Shown here: positions 37,590 to 46,675 of the stretch, one piece after another | Position numbering within the stretch: position 1 is the first letter of the stretch | How the letters are laid out: each line of letters begins with the position of its first letter | From: Flavobacterium wongokense | GTDB lineage: Bacteria > Bacteroidota > Bacteroidia > Flavobacteriales > Flavobacteriaceae | Length of the DNA: 64,000 bases | Direction: 5' to 3' | Assembly (NCBI RefSeq): GCF_021608265.1 | Contig: NZ_JAKIHP010000002.1 | Location: 620,001 to 684,000, forward strand | The notes under the pieces: generated by a model | The model's input: only the letters and a program-made list of their open reading frames with translations | What the model was told of the DNA's origin: nothing | Databases searched by the model: none | Position numbers and translations under genes: made by a program

Positions 37590-39359
37590 TTATTTTTTCT
37601 CTTTCTTTTCCATTTTTGCTTTCAATCCGGCAAGGATTTCATTGTTATCTCCTAGAGTTTGAGCTGGAGCGTTAGTAGCAGCAACAGTTTCAGTAGCAGC
37701 TTTTACGTTTTTCTCTTCTTCTTCTCTAAAGATAGCAGTGTGTGAAGCAACAACTCTTTTGAATTCTTTGTTGAACTCAATTACTTTGAATTCAGCTTCT
37801 TCACCTTTTTTCAATTTTTTGCCGTCTTCTTTTTCCAAGTGACGTGTTGGGATAAACGCAACAACATCATCTCCGAAATCTACAGTAGCACCTTTGTCAA
37901 CAATTTCAGCGATTGTTCCGTTGTGGATAGTTCCTACAGCGAAAGCCTCTTCATGTTTGTCCCAAGGATTAGCGGTAGTTTGTTTGTGACCTAAAGATAA
38001 TTTACGTCCTTCAACATCTAACTCTAATACAACTACTTCTAATTTGTCACCTACGTTAACAAATTCAGATGGGTGTTTGATTTTTTTCGTCCAAGACAAG
38101 TCAGAGATGTAAACTAATCCATCAATTCCTTCCTCTAATTCAACGAAAATACCAAAGTTTGTAAAGTTTCTCACGATACCTGTATGTTTAGAACCTACTG
38201 GGTATTTAGTCGTAATATCTGTCCATGGATCTTGAGTCAATTGTTTGATACCTAAAGACATTTTTCTATCATCTCTATCAAGAGTCAGGATAACTGCTTC
38301 AACAGTATCACCCACTTTTACGAAATCCTGAGCCGAACGCAAGTGCGTAGACCAAGACATTTCAGAAACGTGGATCAAACCTTCAACACCTTCAGCAACT
38401 TCGATAAATGCACCGTAATCAGCGATTACAACTACTTTACCTTTTACTTTGTCACCGATTTCTAATTTAGAATCCAATGCATCCCAAGGGTGAGCGTTTA
38501 ATTGTTTCAATCCTAATTGAATTCTTGTTTTCTCATCATCGAAATCAAGGATTACAACGTTTAATTTTTGATCTAATTCAAGAACTTCACTTGGGTGGTT
38601 GATTCTTGACCAGGAAAGGTCAGTAATGTGGATTAATCCGTCAACACCACCAAGGTCGATGAACACACCATAAGAAGTAATGTTTTTCACAATACCTTCC
38701 AATACTTGTCCTTTTTCTAATTGACCAATGATTTCTTTTTTCTGAACTTCGATATCAGCTTCGATAAGAGCTTTGTGAGATACTACTACGTTTTTGAATT
38801 CGTGGTTGATTTTCACTACTTTGAACTCCATCATTTTGTTTACGTATACATCGTAATCACGGATTGGCTTCACATCAATTTGTGAACCTGGTAAGAACGC
38901 CTCGATTCCGAAAACGTCAACGATCATACCTCCTTTAGTTCTACATTTAACAAAACCTTGAACAATTTCTCCAGTTTCGTTAGCAGCAATAACCCTATCC
39001 CATGATTTGATAGTTCTTGCTTTTCTGTGAGATAATACCAATTGACCTGTTTTGTCCTCACGAACGTCAATTAATACTTCTACTTTGTCACCCACTTTTA
39101 GCCCTGGGTTGTAACGGAACTCATTCAATGAAATTACACCTTCTGATTTCGCGTTGATGTCAACAATTGCGTCTCTGTCTGTAATTCTAACAACTACTCC
39201 TTCTACAACTTCCTCTTGGTCAGTTGAAATGAAAGTTTTAGTTACTAAATTTTCAAACTCTTCTAAGTTTTTCTGGTCTACTGCGTCAATTCCTTCTGCA
39301 TAATTATGCCAGTTGAACTCATTTAAAAACGCTTCTTGTTCTTTGTTTAATACAGCCAT
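37590..39359 (-). CDS. rpsA: 30S ribosomal protein S1
   Basis: Six S1/OB-fold RNA-binding repeats are visible in 589 residues; repeats three to six are the most alike, with phrases such as GVDGLIHITDLSW, GVEGLIHVSEMSW and GIDGLVYISDLSW. S1 captures mRNA on the small subunit, which matters here because flavobacterial genes rarely have Shine-Dalgarno sites. The C-terminal tail is Ala/Glu/Lys-rich and ends KKEKK. Codon use is visibly biased towards preferred codons, as expected for a highly expressed gene. It has its own promoter and terminator. Confidence 0.98.
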   Translation of the reverse strand: MAVLNKEQEAFLNEFNWHNYAEGIDAVDQKNLEEFENLVTKTFISTDQEEVVEGVVVRITDRDAIVDINAKSEGVISLNEFRYNPGLKVGDKVEVLIDVREDKTGQLVLSHRKARTIKSWDRVIAANETGEIVQGFVKCRTKGGMIVDVFGIEAFLPGSQIDVKPIRDYDVYVNKMMEFKVVKINHEFKNVVVSHKALIEADIEVQKKEIIGQLEKGQVLEGIVKNITSYGVFIDLGGVDGLIHITDLSWSRINHPSEVLELDQKLNVVILDFDDEKTRIQLGLKQLNAHPWDALDSKLEIGDKVKGKVVVIADYGAFIEVAEGVEGLIHVSEMSWSTHLRSAQDFVKVGDTVEAVILTLDRDDRKMSLGIKQLTQDPWTDITTKYPVGSKHTGIVRNFTNFGIFVELEEGIDGLVYISDLSWTKKIKHPSEFVNVGDKLEVVVLELDVEGRKLSLGHKQTTANPWDKHEEAFAVGTIHNGTIAEIVDKGATVDFGDDVVAFIPTRHLEKEDGKKLKKGEEAEFKVIEFNKEFKRVVASHTAIFREEEEKNVKAATETVAATNAPAQTLGDNNEILAGLKAKMEKKEKK

Positions 39360-39478
39360 GCTGATAAAATAATTTGTATGTTATGCTCTTCGAGTTTCTT
39401 GATGCGATTAAAAACACAACAGTGTTAGTTTTAAAATGTTGATACCTAATGGAAACTCTTCTTCGCCAAAAAGGTCTG

Positions 39479-39509
39479 CAAAATTAAACATAATTTCTTA
39501 ATTACAAAA
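39479..39509 (-). promoter_or_regulatory. rpsA promoter
   Basis: On the minus strand TAATTTTG (39486-39479) matches TAnnTTTG, with TTTTG at 39509-39505, 18 bp upstream. A leader of roughly 115 nt precedes the ATG, long enough for autogenous control by S1, though I see no defined structure. Confidence 0.6.
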
Positions 39510-39550
39510 CATTTACAGAAAGAAATTAGACTAACAAAAAGTTAATTTTT

Positions 39551-39630
39551 CAGGAGCGATTGGCTTGGGCTTCAATGGTTTCCATTTTCCTGCTGTACGC
39601 GCTACATGGTAGCTTGCTCCCATCAGGGCT
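39551..39630 (-). repeat. Dispersed palindromic intergenic repeat, copy B
   Basis: Read on the minus strand it starts AGCCCTGATGGGAGCAAGC, contains CTACCATGTAG, then CAGCAGGAAAATGG, and ends GCCAATCGCTCCTG. It aligns with copy A at 7511-7593. It fills much of the 310-bp space between the rpsA and symporter starts; the rest of that space holds the rpsA promoter and leader. Confidence 0.75.
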
Positions 39631-39669
39631 GGATTGGGATTTGTATTGAAAAAATACTACATTCGGACA

Positions 39670-40884
39670 ATGAAAAAGGAATCGCTTTTATTCAAAATCA
39701 CAACCAACCTCACCTTTTGGGTTTTAATCGCCATTGTTTGTGGGGTTTTGCTTGGGCATTTCAATCCTGAAAAAGGCCAGCAGATGAAAATTGTCGGTGA
39801 TTCATTCATTCAACTTATCAAGGTTTTTATAGGTCCAATTATTTTCCTGACCATCGTTTTGGGAATTGCAGGCATGGGTGATTTGAAAAAAGTAGGCCGC
39901 ATCGGAATCAAATCACTGATCTATTTTGAAGTGGTAACAACCTTTGCACTCATCATTGGCGTTCTTGCGGCATACATCATCCAACCTGGGAAAATAGATA
40001 AATCGGGTTTGGACATTGAAGATGCCAGCAAATATACTTTAGGCCCAACTTCCTTCAACTGGCTGGAATTTTTCCTCAATAACTTTACACTGCAGGTTTT
40101 GGTTTTTGCAATTATCTGTGGAATTATATTGACCTATTTCAAAAAAAGACAATCAGCCATCGAAATTTTATACAAAGCTTCAGCTATCGTTTTCAAGACA
40201 TTAAAATTTGTCATGTACCTCGCTCCTCTTGGCGCTTTTGGTGGAATGGCGTACACCATTGGCAAATTCGGCCTGCACACTTTAATTCCGTTGGGAAAAT
40301 TAATGCTTACCGTATATATCACCATGGCAATTTTTATATTCCTGATATTGGGAAGCATTCTCCGCTATTACAAACTCAGCATTTGGGAGTTCATCAAATA
40401 CCTTAAAGCCGAATTGCTCATTGTACTCGGAACCTCATCTTCAGAACCTGCGCTTCCCAATTTGATGCACAAGCTGGAAAAAATGGGATGTAGCAAATCG
40501 GTTGTTGGATTGGTAGTTCCAACAGGTTATTCCTTTAATCTTGACGGAACAGCCATTTATCTGTCCATGGCAATTATTTTCCTGGCGCAATTGTACAATG
40601 TACACCTGACTTTTGGCGAAATCCTAACGATAGTTGGGTTGTTGATGATTACTTCAAAAGGTGCTGCGGGCGTTACCGGAAGTGGTTTTATTGTTTTGGC
40701 TTCAACATTAACAGCCATTCATAAGATTCCATTGGAAGGCTTGGCTTTCCTTTTGGGCGTTGATAAATTCATGAGCGAAGCAAGAGCCATTACCAATTTT
40801 ATCGGAAACGGAGTTGCAGCGGTTGTCATTTCCAAAAATGAAAATGAATTTGTGGATCCCGAGCATCCGATGGATTTGGATTAA
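39670..40884 (+). CDS. Dicarboxylate/amino-acid:cation symporter (DctA/GltP family)
   Basis: From the ATG at 39670 the protein has 404 residues; an in-frame ATG at 39634 starts almost inside the repeat and is rejected. Motifs typical of the DAACS family include the first re-entrant loop GTSSSEPALP and GYSFNLDGTAIY in helix 7. A second hairpin has TSKGAAGVTGSGFIVLAST. Members import C4-dicarboxylates, glutamate or aspartate with protons or sodium; substrate choice is not certain here. The stop lies 2 bp from that of the convergent LRR gene. Confidence 0.93.
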   Translation: MKKESLLFKITTNLTFWVLIAIVCGVLLGHFNPEKGQQMKIVGDSFIQLIKVFIGPIIFLTIVLGIAGMGDLKKVGRIGIKSLIYFEVVTTFALIIGVLAAYIIQPGKIDKSGLDIEDASKYTLGPTSFNWLEFFLNNFTLQVLVFAIICGIILTYFKKRQSAIEILYKASAIVFKTLKFVMYLAPLGAFGGMAYTIGKFGLHTLIPLGKLMLTVYITMAIFIFLILGSILRYYKLSIWEFIKYLKAELLIVLGTSSSEPALPNLMHKLEKMGCSKSVVGLVVPTGYSFNLDGTAIYLSMAIIFLAQLYNVHLTFGEILTIVGLLMITSKGAAGVTGSGFIVLASTLTAIHKIPLEGLAFLLGVDKFMSEARAITNFIGNGVAAVVISKNENEFVDPEHPMDLD

Positions 40885-40886
40885 CC

Positions 40887-43364
40887 TTATTCTTTTGTAA
40901 ACCTGGCAGTTGCTGTGCCTTTATCTGAATTAATCTTAACGAAATAAGTACCGGTTTTTAAATCCGAGACATCAATACTGTTGAGTCCATCAGCATTTGG
41001 AACAATCAGGACTAACTGCCCTAAAACATTATACACACTCATCGAGGAAAGCTGAATGCCATTTTTAACCTGGATATTCAATGCATTCTTCACCGGATTT
41101 GGATATAGCGTGATATAATTCGACAACTCAAAATCAGAATTACCCAAAGCAGCAATAATGGTTGTTGCCGTGTTGGTAACGACTGGGAAATTATAATCAA
41201 AATAGATACTGGCTGTATTGCTAAAGGTATTTCCTAAAACCAATGTTGGTTTGGTTTTGATTTTGAATAGTACATACCCATCGTTATGCGCATCATCAAA
41301 AGGCAGGTTGATGTTTTCAAAAATAAATTCCACCTTGTTGTTTTGGGAAATCCTGGTTACAAAAGAATGGCTGCCATCAAGCGGAATCAAACTGGCAACA
41401 TCAAATTTAGCAGTATCAATCACATCCTTCACCACAATATTTTGTGCATTTCCTGTACCGTTATTTTCAAAACGAATCATATAATGAACAGAATCCCCTA
41501 TCCTATCAGGAGCTAATGTGGTACCTTCCAGACAGGTTATATTATTTGGATCCAATGAATTGGTCACATTTTGAAGTAAAAGCGCACTGTTATTCAATGG
41601 GGTTTCATCTGTTGCACCTGTAATGGTAAAGTAGTAATTTAAAATATCTCCACCATTTACTGCAGGTGAATCTGTTGGTGAATTTAAATTAAAGTTTACG
41701 TAAATCTCTCTGGTTTCAAATGGATGCAGATTATTAAAATTCCAATTCAGTTCCCCTAAAGATTGTGTTGGCATTATCGGCGAGGCATTTAAAAAATCCA
41801 ATATCGGATCGTCATAAGTCATTGCAATTGTACCCGACTGAGTATTTGTACCATTATTTTTAAAGATAATTTTATAGGCAACCAAAAATCCTGGCCTTGC
41901 TAAGGTTAAAGGCACGACTGCAATTTCTAAATCGTTGTGGATTCCATTAGCAGTAATGCAGAAATCCTGAGTAAATGGACTGGATTGCGCTGGAAAGGAA
42001 ACCGATACATTGGAAGGAGAAATACTGAAATAATCTGGATTTTCCAATACAGGAATCATTGCATGTGTCCCTGCTGCAACCGGAATTGAATAACTTCCTG
42101 AAAAATTTGATATTACAGTGCCTGAAACAGTTCCGCTTGACATATTGAACTTTAAATTTGGTAAAGCTCCATCCGAGGAATCACATCCATTTCCATTCTC
42201 ATCATACCTGTTATTCCCCTGAATGGTGTAGGAAACTCCGCCCGGAGTAAAACTGCAATAGCTATTTACATTGCAATTGGTGTAACCATAATTAGTAGCT
42301 TTGGTTGTCAAGTCCTGTATCAGTGCTTCGTTGGTACAGATGTATTGAATATTTGGATTGCCGCTAAAAGTGAGGTTTATGTCGGTTCTTCCCCCTTTCA
42401 TAAACAGGCTTGTCAAATTATTATTGGAAACATTGAAATATGCGGTACAACCTTCAATACATCCCTGCGGCAGAACCAAATCATTTAAATTTAAAGTGGT
42501 TATGAAATTATTGGAACAATTCAGGCCTTGTAAATTCTGACAGCCTTCCAGATTTAATTCGGTAATTTGATTATTGATACAACTAAGGGTGCCTAAATTC
42601 GTCATATTGCTTAAATTCAAAGAAGTAAGCAAATTATTGCCACAGTAAAAAATTACAGGGTTCTGCCCCGTTAAATCAAGAGAAGACAATTGATTGTTGT
42701 AGCAGTTAAACTGCTGAAGGTGTGTTCCCGAAATATTTAAATTGGTCATCATATTATTAGGGCATTCCAACAAACCTAGATTAGCAAGACCCGAAACATT
42801 AAGCGATGAGATATGATTGCTTCCACAAAACAATTGTCGTAAACTGCTAAGCCCGCTAACATTCAATGAAGTAAGATTATTTGAATTACAAGCCAAATAC
42901 TCTAAACTGCTATTGGTAGAAAGATTGAGATTATCAATTGGATTGCTATTGCATTCGAGGTATTTTAAATTTACCATACCCGATAAATCCAATATTGCAT
43001 ACTGATTATTGGAACATCCCAGGGTTTCTAAATTCACCAGGTTTGTAAAGTCAGTTGCCGTAAGGTTATTGTTGCCACAAGTGAATTCCTTTAAGTTTGA
43101 AAAATTCTCCAATCCATCAAGGTAACTGATGCTTGCATAAGAAGCATTCAGCATACTTACCTGAAGTGCTTCAGCTACCTCAATTTCGCCATCGCTGTTG
43201 GCATCAATCTTAAAGTAATTTCCCGCCAAATTCTTAGCAACATAATTAGTAGTGGCGGACTGCAGAATCCTTGCTTTGAAATTAGCATCAGGAAAATTAA
43301 TGACTTGGGCATTTAACCCTAATACGAAGCAAAATACAAAAAGAATGAAGTAGCTTTTTTTCAT
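40887..43364 (-). CDS. Large leucine-rich-repeat surface protein with T9SS sorting domain (long paralogue)
   Basis: The 825-residue protein has a signal peptide (MKKSYFILFVFCFVLGLNAQ) and the same VINFPDANFKARIL and IDANSDGEIEVAEAL N-terminus as the 36276-37499 protein. About thirteen LRRs fill residues 75-370. A Cys-rich turn (NRYDENGNGCDSSDG) leads to beta-sandwich domains of the DUF11/DUF7619 type up to about 740, and a type A T9SS domain ends the protein (ITLYPNPVKNAL, ATARFTKE). It should be a long surface-anchored adhesin-like protein. A terminator separates it from the NupG-like gene upstream. Confidence 0.9.
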   Translation of the reverse strand: MKKSYFILFVFCFVLGLNAQVINFPDANFKARILQSATTNYVAKNLAGNYFKIDANSDGEIEVAEALQVSMLNASYASISYLDGLENFSNLKEFTCGNNNLTATDFTNLVNLETLGCSNNQYAILDLSGMVNLKYLECNSNPIDNLNLSTNSSLEYLACNSNNLTSLNVSGLSSLRQLFCGSNHISSLNVSGLANLGLLECPNNMMTNLNISGTHLQQFNCYNNQLSSLDLTGQNPVIFYCGNNLLTSLNLSNMTNLGTLSCINNQITELNLEGCQNLQGLNCSNNFITTLNLNDLVLPQGCIEGCTAYFNVSNNNLTSLFMKGGRTDINLTFSGNPNIQYICTNEALIQDLTTKATNYGYTNCNVNSYCSFTPGGVSYTIQGNNRYDENGNGCDSSDGALPNLKFNMSSGTVSGTVISNFSGSYSIPVAAGTHAMIPVLENPDYFSISPSNVSVSFPAQSSPFTQDFCITANGIHNDLEIAVVPLTLARPGFLVAYKIIFKNNGTNTQSGTIAMTYDDPILDFLNASPIMPTQSLGELNWNFNNLHPFETREIYVNFNLNSPTDSPAVNGGDILNYYFTITGATDETPLNNSALLLQNVTNSLDPNNITCLEGTTLAPDRIGDSVHYMIRFENNGTGNAQNIVVKDVIDTAKFDVASLIPLDGSHSFVTRISQNNKVEFIFENINLPFDDAHNDGYVLFKIKTKPTLVLGNTFSNTASIYFDYNFPVVTNTATTIIAALGNSDFELSNYITLYPNPVKNALNIQVKNGIQLSSMSVYNVLGQLVLIVPNADGLNSIDVSDLKTGTYFVKINSDKGTATARFTKE

Positions 43365-43394
43365 AAAGTTGGTTGTTTCTAAATCAAATGTATG

Positions 43395-43427
43395 AAAAAA
43401 GCCTCTTAAATAATTTTAAAAGGCTTT
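43395..43427 (-). terminator. Terminator of the NupG-like gene
   Basis: AAAGCCT and TTAAA pair with TTTAA and AGGCTTT around a TAAT loop, with one unpaired base on each side, and a T-rich tail on the minus strand. It lies just after the transporter stop at 43435. Confidence 0.8.
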
Positions 43428-43434
43428 AATATTT

Positions 43435-44688
43435 CTAATGTCTTGTATTTTTCACTTCGTCCGGATTGTGCTCATGTTTGAACATAAAAGCAAACAGGAA
43501 GGCTATGACGGCAGCATATCCTGCAAATGAAAGCCAGATGTGGTGCCAATCCCTCACACCATCGTGGGTAAAGAATTTGTCAATAATGATTCCGCTGATC
43601 AATCCGCCAAAGAAAGCACCAAAACCGTTGGACATCATCATGAATAAACCTTGCGCCGACGAACGTATTTTAGAATCGGTAGTAGTTTCAACAAACAATG
43701 AACCCGAGATGTTGAAGAAATCAAATGCCATTCCGTAAACGATGCACGACATGATAATCATCCACAAACCATCAACCGGATTTCCGTAGGCAAACAAACC
43801 GAAACGTAAAACCCACGCCAGCATTGAAATCAGCATTACCTGTTTGATTCCGAATCGCTTTAGGAAAAACGGAATTGCAAGGATAAATAAGGTCTCAGAA
43901 ATTTGCGAAATCGACATGATGATGGTAGAATATTTCACTACAAATGAGTCGGCATACTCCGGAACTTTAGCGAATTCCGAAAGATAAACATCTCCATACA
44001 TATTGGTCAGCTGCAATGCTCCACCAAGAAACATTGAAAACAAAAAGAACAAAGCCATTTTGTAGGTTCCAAATAATTTGAAGGCATTCAATCCTAATTT
44101 TTCTGCTACAGAAGCATCTTCGGAGATTAATTTTTGTGGTGGGCATTTTGGTAAGGTGAAGGAATAGATTCCCAAAATAAACGCTGATATTGCCGAAATG
44201 TAAAACATAGTGGCTGATGCCTTATTTCCTGTCAGGTTGGTAATCCACATCGCCGCAATAAACCCAATAGTTCCCCAAACCCTGATTGGCGGGAATACTT
44301 TTACCACATCATAATCATTGCTTTTCAAAATATTATAAGCTACTGAATTTGACAACGAAATCGTAGGCATATAACAAAGCATAGCCCCAAAAATCACATA
44401 GTAAAAAGTAGTCGGATCTGTAACTTCAGGAATGTACAATAAAAACAATCCGCCAATGATGTGCAGGACGCCATAAAGCCTTTCAGCATTTACCCATTTA
44501 TCGGCAATGATTCCGGTGATGGCAGGCATTATAATCGATGAAATTCCAAGGGTAGAAAAAATGGCGCCAAATTCGGCTCCACTCCATTGTTTTGTGGCAA
44601 ACCAGTAATTACCAACAGTTATCAACCAAGCTCCCCATACAAAGAATTGGAGAAAGCTCATTAAGGTCAATCTTAGTTTTATGCTCAT
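43435..44688 (-). CDS. NupG/XapB-type nucleoside:H+ symporter (MFS)
   Basis: The 417-residue protein has 12 membrane helices. Its N-terminal MSFLQFFVWGAWLITVGNYW and the loop PPIRVWGTIGFIAAMW are typical of the NHS family, which includes E. coli NupG and XapB. It likely imports nucleosides using the proton gradient. The neighbouring cmk gene (73 bp upstream on the same strand) encodes a pyrimidine-nucleotide kinase, a loose thematic match. No regulatory site is obvious. Confidence 0.85.
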   Translation of the reverse strand: MSIKLRLTLMSFLQFFVWGAWLITVGNYWFATKQWSGAEFGAIFSTLGISSIIMPAITGIIADKWVNAERLYGVLHIIGGLFLLYIPEVTDPTTFYYVIFGAMLCYMPTISLSNSVAYNILKSNDYDVVKVFPPIRVWGTIGFIAAMWITNLTGNKASATMFYISAISAFILGIYSFTLPKCPPQKLISEDASVAEKLGLNAFKLFGTYKMALFFLFSMFLGGALQLTNMYGDVYLSEFAKVPEYADSFVVKYSTIIMSISQISETLFILAIPFFLKRFGIKQVMLISMLAWVLRFGLFAYGNPVDGLWMIIMSCIVYGMAFDFFNISGSLFVETTTDSKIRSSAQGLFMMMSNGFGAFFGGLISGIIIDKFFTHDGVRDWHHIWLSFAGYAAVIAFLFAFMFKHEHNPDEVKNTRH

Positions 44689-44761
44689 AAAATAATAGTT
44701 TTTGGTTTTTAGTAAAAAAATAGCCAGTAAATCTACTATTTAAATTGAGATAAACAAATAT

Positions 44762-45457
44762 TTACAACGATTTCGTCACATCGTCCACCATTTCCAAAAC
44801 GGCATTGAATTGCTCGTCTTTGGTTAGATAGGAATTGTCAATTTCGATGGCGTCATCTGCTTTGCGCAAAGGAGAATCATCCCGATGTGTATCGATATAA
44901 TCACGGTTTTCAACATTTTTCAGGACTTCCTCAAAAGAAACGCTTTGGCCTTTCTCCTGCAATTCCTCAAAACGCCTTTGGGCACGTGTTTCCGAGCTTG
45001 CTGTCATGAAAACCTTGAGTTCGGCTTTTGGGAAAACTACCGTTCCAATGTCACGGCCATCCATCACAATTCCTTTCCCTTTGCCCATTTCCTGTTGCTG
45101 TTCGACCAATTTTGCCCTAACTTCGGAAACCTCAGCTATAAGGCTCACAAAATTTGAAACTTCGAGTGTCCTGATTTCCTTTTCGATATTGACATCATTG
45201 AGGTACATTTCGCCAAAACCAACTTCAGGGTTGAATACAAAATGGAGTTTGATATAAGGTAGGCTGTTAATCAGCGTCTGCTTGTCAAAAAAGTCATTGG
45301 AAATATAACCGTTCTGCATCGCAAAAAAAGTTACTGCGCGGTACATTGCACCGGTATCAACATATACATAGCCTAAATGTTTGGCAAGTTGTTTGGCTAA
45401 GGTGCTTTTCCCTGTTGATGAAAATCCGTCTATCGCAATGGTAATCTTTTTACTCAC
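44762..45457 (-). CDS. cmk: Cytidylate kinase
   Basis: Cmk phosphorylates CMP and dCMP with ATP. The 231-residue protein has the P-loop DGFSSTGKST (residues 10-19), a CMP-binding NMP insert with VDTGAMYRAVTFFA, and MDGRDIGTVVFP plus RRFEELQEKG in the lid region. The start codon is GTG (45457-45455), because no in-frame ATG exists between it and the upstream in-frame stop. It lies 54 bp downstream of porQ, in the order lon, porQ, cmk. The intervening leader also occurs before the FAS1 gene. Confidence 0.96.
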   Translation of the reverse strand: MSKKITIAIDGFSSTGKSTLAKQLAKHLGYVYVDTGAMYRAVTFFAMQNGYISNDFFDKQTLINSLPYIKLHFVFNPEVGFGEMYLNDVNIEKEIRTLEVSNFVSLIAEVSEVRAKLVEQQQEMGKGKGIVMDGRDIGTVVFPKAELKVFMTASSETRAQRRFEELQEKGQSVSFEEVLKNVENRDYIDTHRDDSPLRKADDAIEIDNSYLTKDEQFNAVLEMVDDVTKSL

Positions 45458-45511
45458 AATTTTATTTTTTTTTTTGGTGTTCGTGAACCTTGGGTTTCAA
45501 ACATGATGATG
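45455..45511 (-). promoter_or_regulatory. Conserved leader preceding the GTG start, cmk copy
   Basis: The block TTCACGAACACCAA and the ATTGTGAGTA start context match the FAS1 leader. A 16-codon out-of-frame ORF starts at ATG 45505-45503 (MFETQGSRTPKKK...) and its TGA overlaps the GTG of cmk, so translational coupling from porQ through this mini-ORF is possible. Confidence 0.6.
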
Positions 45512-46543
45512 TTAATATCCTCCGTCAGCGAAATCTATGGTCAGGCCAAATAAACTGGTGTTGGCTGCCAAAGTGTATCGCGAATAGGAATAATTGAATT
45601 TAAGTTTGTTCATCTTTAATCCGAAACCAACCGAAATCCCGGAGAAATTTCGCTGCTCTAAGATACGCAATTCTTCGGCTCTCCTAAAGTTGTAACCCAA
45701 CCTCAAATTAAAGGATTTTTCAGGAAATAGCTCAACCCCAACAATCACGTGGCGTAGTGCATTGCCAAAAACAGAAACTTTTTCAGGGGTTGAACTCCCG
45801 TCCAAACCACCTTGAGCACGGTTTGGGTTTGAAAAGGCAAGCTGCCATTGCTGCATATTTTCCAAAGTCAGGTGCCAGCGGATTGGGACATTTTCCATCA
45901 ATTGGGAAACACCAATCAACACTTCCAGAGGAAGTTTTTCACGTGTTCCGGCATAAGTTGTGATTTGGGTTCCTATATTCCTGATGGATATCGCCCAGTT
46001 GACATCGTTTCGGGTATCAATAAACATCGCGCCAATATCGACTGCAGCTCCAAAGGAATTATAGGTTTCCAGCGAAGAGGAAATCAGTTTGGCATTGGCA
46101 CCTAAATAAAAATCAGAAAAAGGAATGTTATAGGCATAGCCAAAAGTCAGCGCAATATCACTTCCGGTAAAGCTTGAAGTCTCAACACCATTCTCATCAT
46201 AACCATCAAATTTCCCGTAATTGACATAGTTGATTCCGCCAAAAAAAGTCTGAACGTGCCGGTCGTAGGTATAGGCATAAGAAGCTGTGCCATAGGTAAC
46301 TTCACCAAATAAACTTCCGTAATTCACCGAAAGCTTGTTGTCCATTTCAGGATTGATGTTTGCGGGATTGAAATGCGCCTGATTGACGTCATTGTCGTAG
46401 AAGGTAATTACTTTCCCTCCCAAAGCTGCCTGCCTTGGCGAAGTAACCAAGTTTAAAAATTGGTATATTGACTTTCCTCCAATTTGACCAAAACTGACCA
46501 AACTGGCGAGACAAAATCCAATACAAATTACTTTTTTAAACAT
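45512..46543 (-). CDS. porQ: Type IX secretion system attachment-complex protein PorQ
   Basis: The 343-residue protein begins with a signal peptide (MFKKVICIGFCLASLVSFGQ) and then the PorQ-typical YQFLNLVTSPRQAALGGKV, followed by NPANINPEMDNKLSVNYG. Repeating beta strands fit an outer-membrane barrel. The C-terminal part contains LRHVIVGVELFPEKSFNLRLGYNFRR, well conserved in this family. In T9SS, PorQ works with PorZ, PorU and PorV to cleave the sorting domain and anchor cargo. The other subunits are not in the window. A terminator lies between it and lon. Confidence 0.88.
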   Translation of the reverse strand: MFKKVICIGFCLASLVSFGQIGGKSIYQFLNLVTSPRQAALGGKVITFYDNDVNQAHFNPANINPEMDNKLSVNYGSLFGEVTYGTASYAYTYDRHVQTFFGGINYVNYGKFDGYDENGVETSSFTGSDIALTFGYAYNIPFSDFYLGANAKLISSSLETYNSFGAAVDIGAMFIDTRNDVNWAISIRNIGTQITTYAGTREKLPLEVLIGVSQLMENVPIRWHLTLENMQQWQLAFSNPNRAQGGLDGSSTPEKVSVFGNALRHVIVGVELFPEKSFNLRLGYNFRRAEELRILEQRNFSGISVGFGLKMNKLKFNYSYSRYTLAANTSLFGLTIDFADGGY

Positions 46544-46620
46544 TAAAAATTACTTATGCTATATACTATAACGGAAATGCGAAGATATTATTTTATATGG
46601 TATGAAAAAAAGTTAAAAAT

Positions 46621-46651
46621 AAAGGCATAAGCTTCAATTCACTTATGCCTT
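46621..46651 (-). terminator. lon terminator
   Basis: AAGGCATAAG pairs with CTTATGCCTT around a 10-nt loop, starting 25 bp after the lon stop on the minus strand, with AT-rich DNA beyond. Confidence 0.8.
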
Positions 46652-46675
46652 CTGCATTTTATTTTTGAGGTAAAC

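Noticed and set aside
42300..43100. Short recurring motifs (ATTATTGGAACA-like) suggesting a repeat array
   Set aside because: These are the leucine-rich repeat codons of the long surface protein, spaced at about 63-66 bp.
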